A stretch of 64,000 nt of DNA from Thraustochytrium sp. TN22 (lineage: Eukaryota; Sar; Bigyra; Thraustochytrida; Thraustochytriidae), in the NCBI GenBank assembly GCA_013306675.1, contig JABLUY010000006.1, positions 295,434 through 359,433 of the forward strand. Reading direction: 5' to 3'. The translations under genes were made by a program, and so were the position numbers. The number at the start of each line of letters is the position of its first letter. The stretch's first letter is position 1. Under the pieces are notes generated by a model that saw only the letters and a program-made list of their open reading frames with translations, was not told where the DNA came from and ran no database searches. Shown in pieces: positions 61,978 to 64,000 of this stretch.

Positions 61978-62297
61978 GGACATTGTCTTGAAGCGACGCG
62001 CCCGCCAGAAATGCAAGACGACGAGTGCGCGAAGCCCATGGGATGTGACGAGCAGAGAAGACTTGCATTCATTCACACATTTTACTTTGTCGCTTGAGAT
62101 GAAAAGAGATGAAGGGCTGGGCCGCTGGGGTAGGGTAGAAGATTTCTGGAGTCGGTACCGCGGTGCCAACGGAAAAGACGCGCATTCCTTGCATTCACTT
62201 TAAGTGTGCTCTGAGTGTTGTACCACCGTGTTTGCTTGGCATCGGGTAGCGAGCACCACCTTGGTCTCCGGATACTAGCTAGAGAGCGTAAGTAATA
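61978..62297. other. Spacer between convergent genes
   Basis: Short AT-richer 3' region shared by the Ser-rich gene and the CobW gene, with a CTAGCTAG motif at about 62275-62282. No gene seen. Confidence 0.6.
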
Positions 62298-64000
62298 TCA
62301 GTCACATCTGCAGTGGCGAACCAAGGCGAAATCTACACGAAAGGCAGTCTGCGCGGCCGCTTCGACGGCACGCAGGGCGCGCGGCAGCGCGTCGGCTTGA
62401 AATACGTTCGGCAAGAGCGCGGCGCAGCAGTCGTCGCTCTCCACCGGAAGCGCCAAAATGCGGTCACCGGACGCATTGAGCGCCTTGACAAAGGTCAGGT
62501 TGGCAGCGTCAAGGTCGAGCCCGAAACGGCGCGCAAGCTCTTCGGGACCCATCCCGTAGCTGCGCGTCCCGACGAGGCGCACACGCACGACAACGCGGTC
62601 CACTTCGCTGCCGTCGAGCACGGCGAAGTTGGCATCCTGCGCGAGGCGGGCGGCCAGGGCGCCAACCTGGCCTGGGCACGGTGACGGCGCTTGGGTCGCA
62701 CGCTGCAGTGCCGCCCGCAGTGCCGCGGCGGCGGCGTCTGGGCCCTGCACAACGGCGGCGAGTTCGCAAGGCGCCGCGACGGGGCGTCGCGCGCTGCGCG
62801 GCACGGCGCTAAGGCGCAGCGCACCGCTGACCTGGAGGTCAAAGGCGCGCGCGGGCGCTTCGGCGAAGATGACTGTGCCCTTGAGGCGCGCGAGCGAGGC
62901 GACGAGCGCGTCGTCGTCGAAGAGCGCCGCCTGCAGGCCCGGGAACGAGAGCGGGCGGTCCGCGCAAAAGACGAGGCTGGAGTACTGGCGCTCGGGCGGC
63001 GCGGCGGCGTGACGCGCGTTGGAGGGCGGCGGCGCGCGCACCGCGAGGTTGCCGCCCTGGTCCGGGATGACGTAGGCGCCGAGACGCTGGCGCGCGTGCG
63101 CGCCCTGCACGATGCGGCCGAAGGCCTCGCGCTCGGGCTCGACGCGCACGACGTCCAGCACGTGCTCGAGCGGGAGGTCGCCGAACTCGCAGGTGACGAG
63201 GCGCGCGCGGCCCGCGGCGGCGGCGAGCGCGGCGCAGGCAGCCTCGCGCTGCGCGTCGTCCCGGAAGAGGTCGCTCTTGTTGAGCACGACGACGTCTGCG
63301 AGGCGCAGCTCGGCCGTGGCGAGCGCGTCCTGCCAGCGGTCGGCGTCCGTGACGAGCACGACAGCGTCGAGGCGCACGGCGCCGCCGACCTCCTGCTCGA
63401 CGACGCGCACGATGGCGGCCGGGTCGGTGAGGCCGCTTGTTTCCACAACGATGTAGTCGGTCGGGGCGGCGCCGAGGTGGGCGCCGCCCTGGGCGTCCAC
63501 CATGGCGCGCACCGCCTCTGCGAGGCCCTGCGAGAGCGAGCAGCACACGCAGCCATTGCTGAGCTCGACGACGCGGGGCCGCGCCAGCGCGCCGGGCGCA
63601 GCGGCGCTGCCCCGCAGGTCGTCGCTCTCGCTCTCGCGCTCGTCCACGTCGTCCTGGATGGCCGCGCGGTCCACGTTGAGCTCGGCGAAGTCGTTGACCA
63701 CGACGCCGAGCGAGAAGTCGCGCACGGCCTCGACGATGCGGCGCAGCAGCGTGGTCTTGCCGCTGCCGAGCGCGCCCGTGACCAGCGTCACGGGCACGGG
63801 CGCGCGCCTGCGCTGCTTGTCGCCCTGCACCTCGAGCCGCCACGCTTCGCGCGCGCCCAGCGCCGCGGCCTGGCGCCGCGCGCTGGCCGCGCGCGCGCGC
63901 GCCTCCTCTCTCGCGCGCGCCTCTCTCTCGCGCGCCGCGCGCCGCCACGCCCAGCGCGCGGCCGCGGCGGCCGCCAGCCCTGCTGCGAACGCCGCCGCCG
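62298..64000 (-). CDS. CobW/G3E-family metallochaperone GTPase, 5' partial
   Basis: G3E GTPase that delivers metal ions, in eukaryotes typically zinc, to target enzymes. Visible motifs are Walker A TGALGSGKTTLL (about 63750-63785), switch region VVVNDFAELNVD, the metal-binding CxCC in NGCVCCSL (about 63537-63560), ETSGLTDPA, and the base-specificity motif NKSD. The C-terminal CobW_C domain follows (YSSLVFCADRPLSFPGL, FAVLDGSEVD). The stop is at 62298. No ATG precedes the GTPase domain inside the window; the frame stays open to the right edge and reads an Ala-rich hydrophobic stretch, then Arg/Glu-rich helix, so the N-terminus lies outside. A target peptide or membrane anchor ahead of the GTPase is possible. 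Confidence 0.9.
   Translation of the reverse strand, partial: AAAFAAGLAAAAAARWAWRRAAREREARAREEARARAASARRQAAALGAREAWRLEVQGDKQRRRAPVPVTLVTGALGSGKTTLLRRIVEAVRDFSLGVVVNDFAELNVDRAAIQDDVDERESESDDLRGSAAAPGALARPRVVELSNGCVCCSLSQGLAEAVRAMVDAQGGAHLGAAPTDYIVVETSGLTDPAAIVRVVEQEVGGAVRLDAVVLVTDADRWQDALATAELRLADVVVLNKSDLFRDDAQREAACAALAAAAGRARLVTCEFGDLPLEHVLDVVRVEPEREAFGRIVQGAHARQRLGAYVIPDQGGNLAVRAPPPSNARHAAAPPERQYSSLVFCADRPLSFPGLQAALFDDDALVASLARLKGTVIFAEAPARAFDLQVSGALRLSAVPRSARRPVAAPCELAAVVQGPDAAAAALRAALQRATQAPSPCPGQVGALAARLAQDANFAVLDGSEVDRVVVRVRLVGTRSYGMGPEELARRFGLDLDAANLTFVKALNASGDRILALPVESDDCCAALLPNVFQADALPRALRAVEAAAQTAFRVDFALVRHCRCD

Noticed and set aside
1-64000. tRNA, rRNA and snRNA genes
   Set aside because: I looked for TTCRANNC-type T-loops with matching stems and for conserved rRNA blocks on both strands and found none that hold up outside coding sequence; a covariance-model scan would be decisive.

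Overview
The window is GC-rich nuclear DNA from a eukaryote. Genes are long, mostly single-exon and tightly spaced on both strands, with intergenic gaps from about 55 bp to 2 kb. Only two gene types show spliceosomal introns: dynactin p25 (77 and 78 bp) and the DRE-TIM/EF-hand gene (87 bp), all with GT-AG ends. Dynactin argues against a land plant. A PDR-type ABCG transporter, a heterotrimeric G-alpha, a RyR-domain protein, a sterol glucosyltransferase with a PX domain and an exportin-5-like protein together suggest a heterotrophic protist. A stramenopile of the thraustochytrid/labyrinthulomycete type fits best, but that assignment is an inference of low certainty. I found no bacterial operons, tRNA, rRNA or CRISPR array.

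Positions 1-9873 hold two near-identical copies of one block with a period of about 5.36 kb. The block carries a TPR-like hypothetical gene (+), dynactin p25 (-) and a coiled-coil gene (-). In the right-hand copy the coiled-coil gene runs on to 12517 and is full length. In the left-hand copy it is cut at 4411 and fused to other sequence. The right-hand copy contains two N gaps (6192-6193 and 9792-9798). Both are flanked by the same sequence on each side, so both look like overlapping contig ends that were not merged. Collapsing the second restores one 1,411-residue frame.

13083-24934 holds an Asn/Thr-rich tail-anchored protein of unknown function (-), an EF-hand coiled-coil protein (+), a small HIG1-like membrane protein (-) and a polyQ SH3-like protein (-), with repeat-rich spacers. 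24935-41130 holds a PX-domain sterol glucosyltransferase (-), a DRE-TIM lyase-like/EF-hand fusion (+), a 1,694-residue PDR-type ABC transporter (-), a membrane-anchored zinc-carboxypeptidase-like protein (+) and a small ryanodine-receptor-domain protein (-).

42020-48916 encodes the most striking protein. It has about 2,298 residues and combines an APH-like phosphotransferase domain, a NACHT-like P-loop NTPase and C-terminal ankyrin repeats, an arrangement like that of NLR/STAND sensors. 49471-64000 holds a secretory-pathway PDZ protein (+), a TMEM14 family protein (-), a G-alpha subunit (+), an exportin-5-like karyopherin (-), an unknown Ser-rich protein (+) and a CobW/G3E metallochaperone GTPase (-) that runs off the right edge.

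The genes do not form one pathway. Common themes are calcium sensing (EF-hands, RyR domain), membrane and sterol biology (PX-glucosyltransferase, ABCG, TMEM14) and signalling (G-alpha, NACHT-like sensor).
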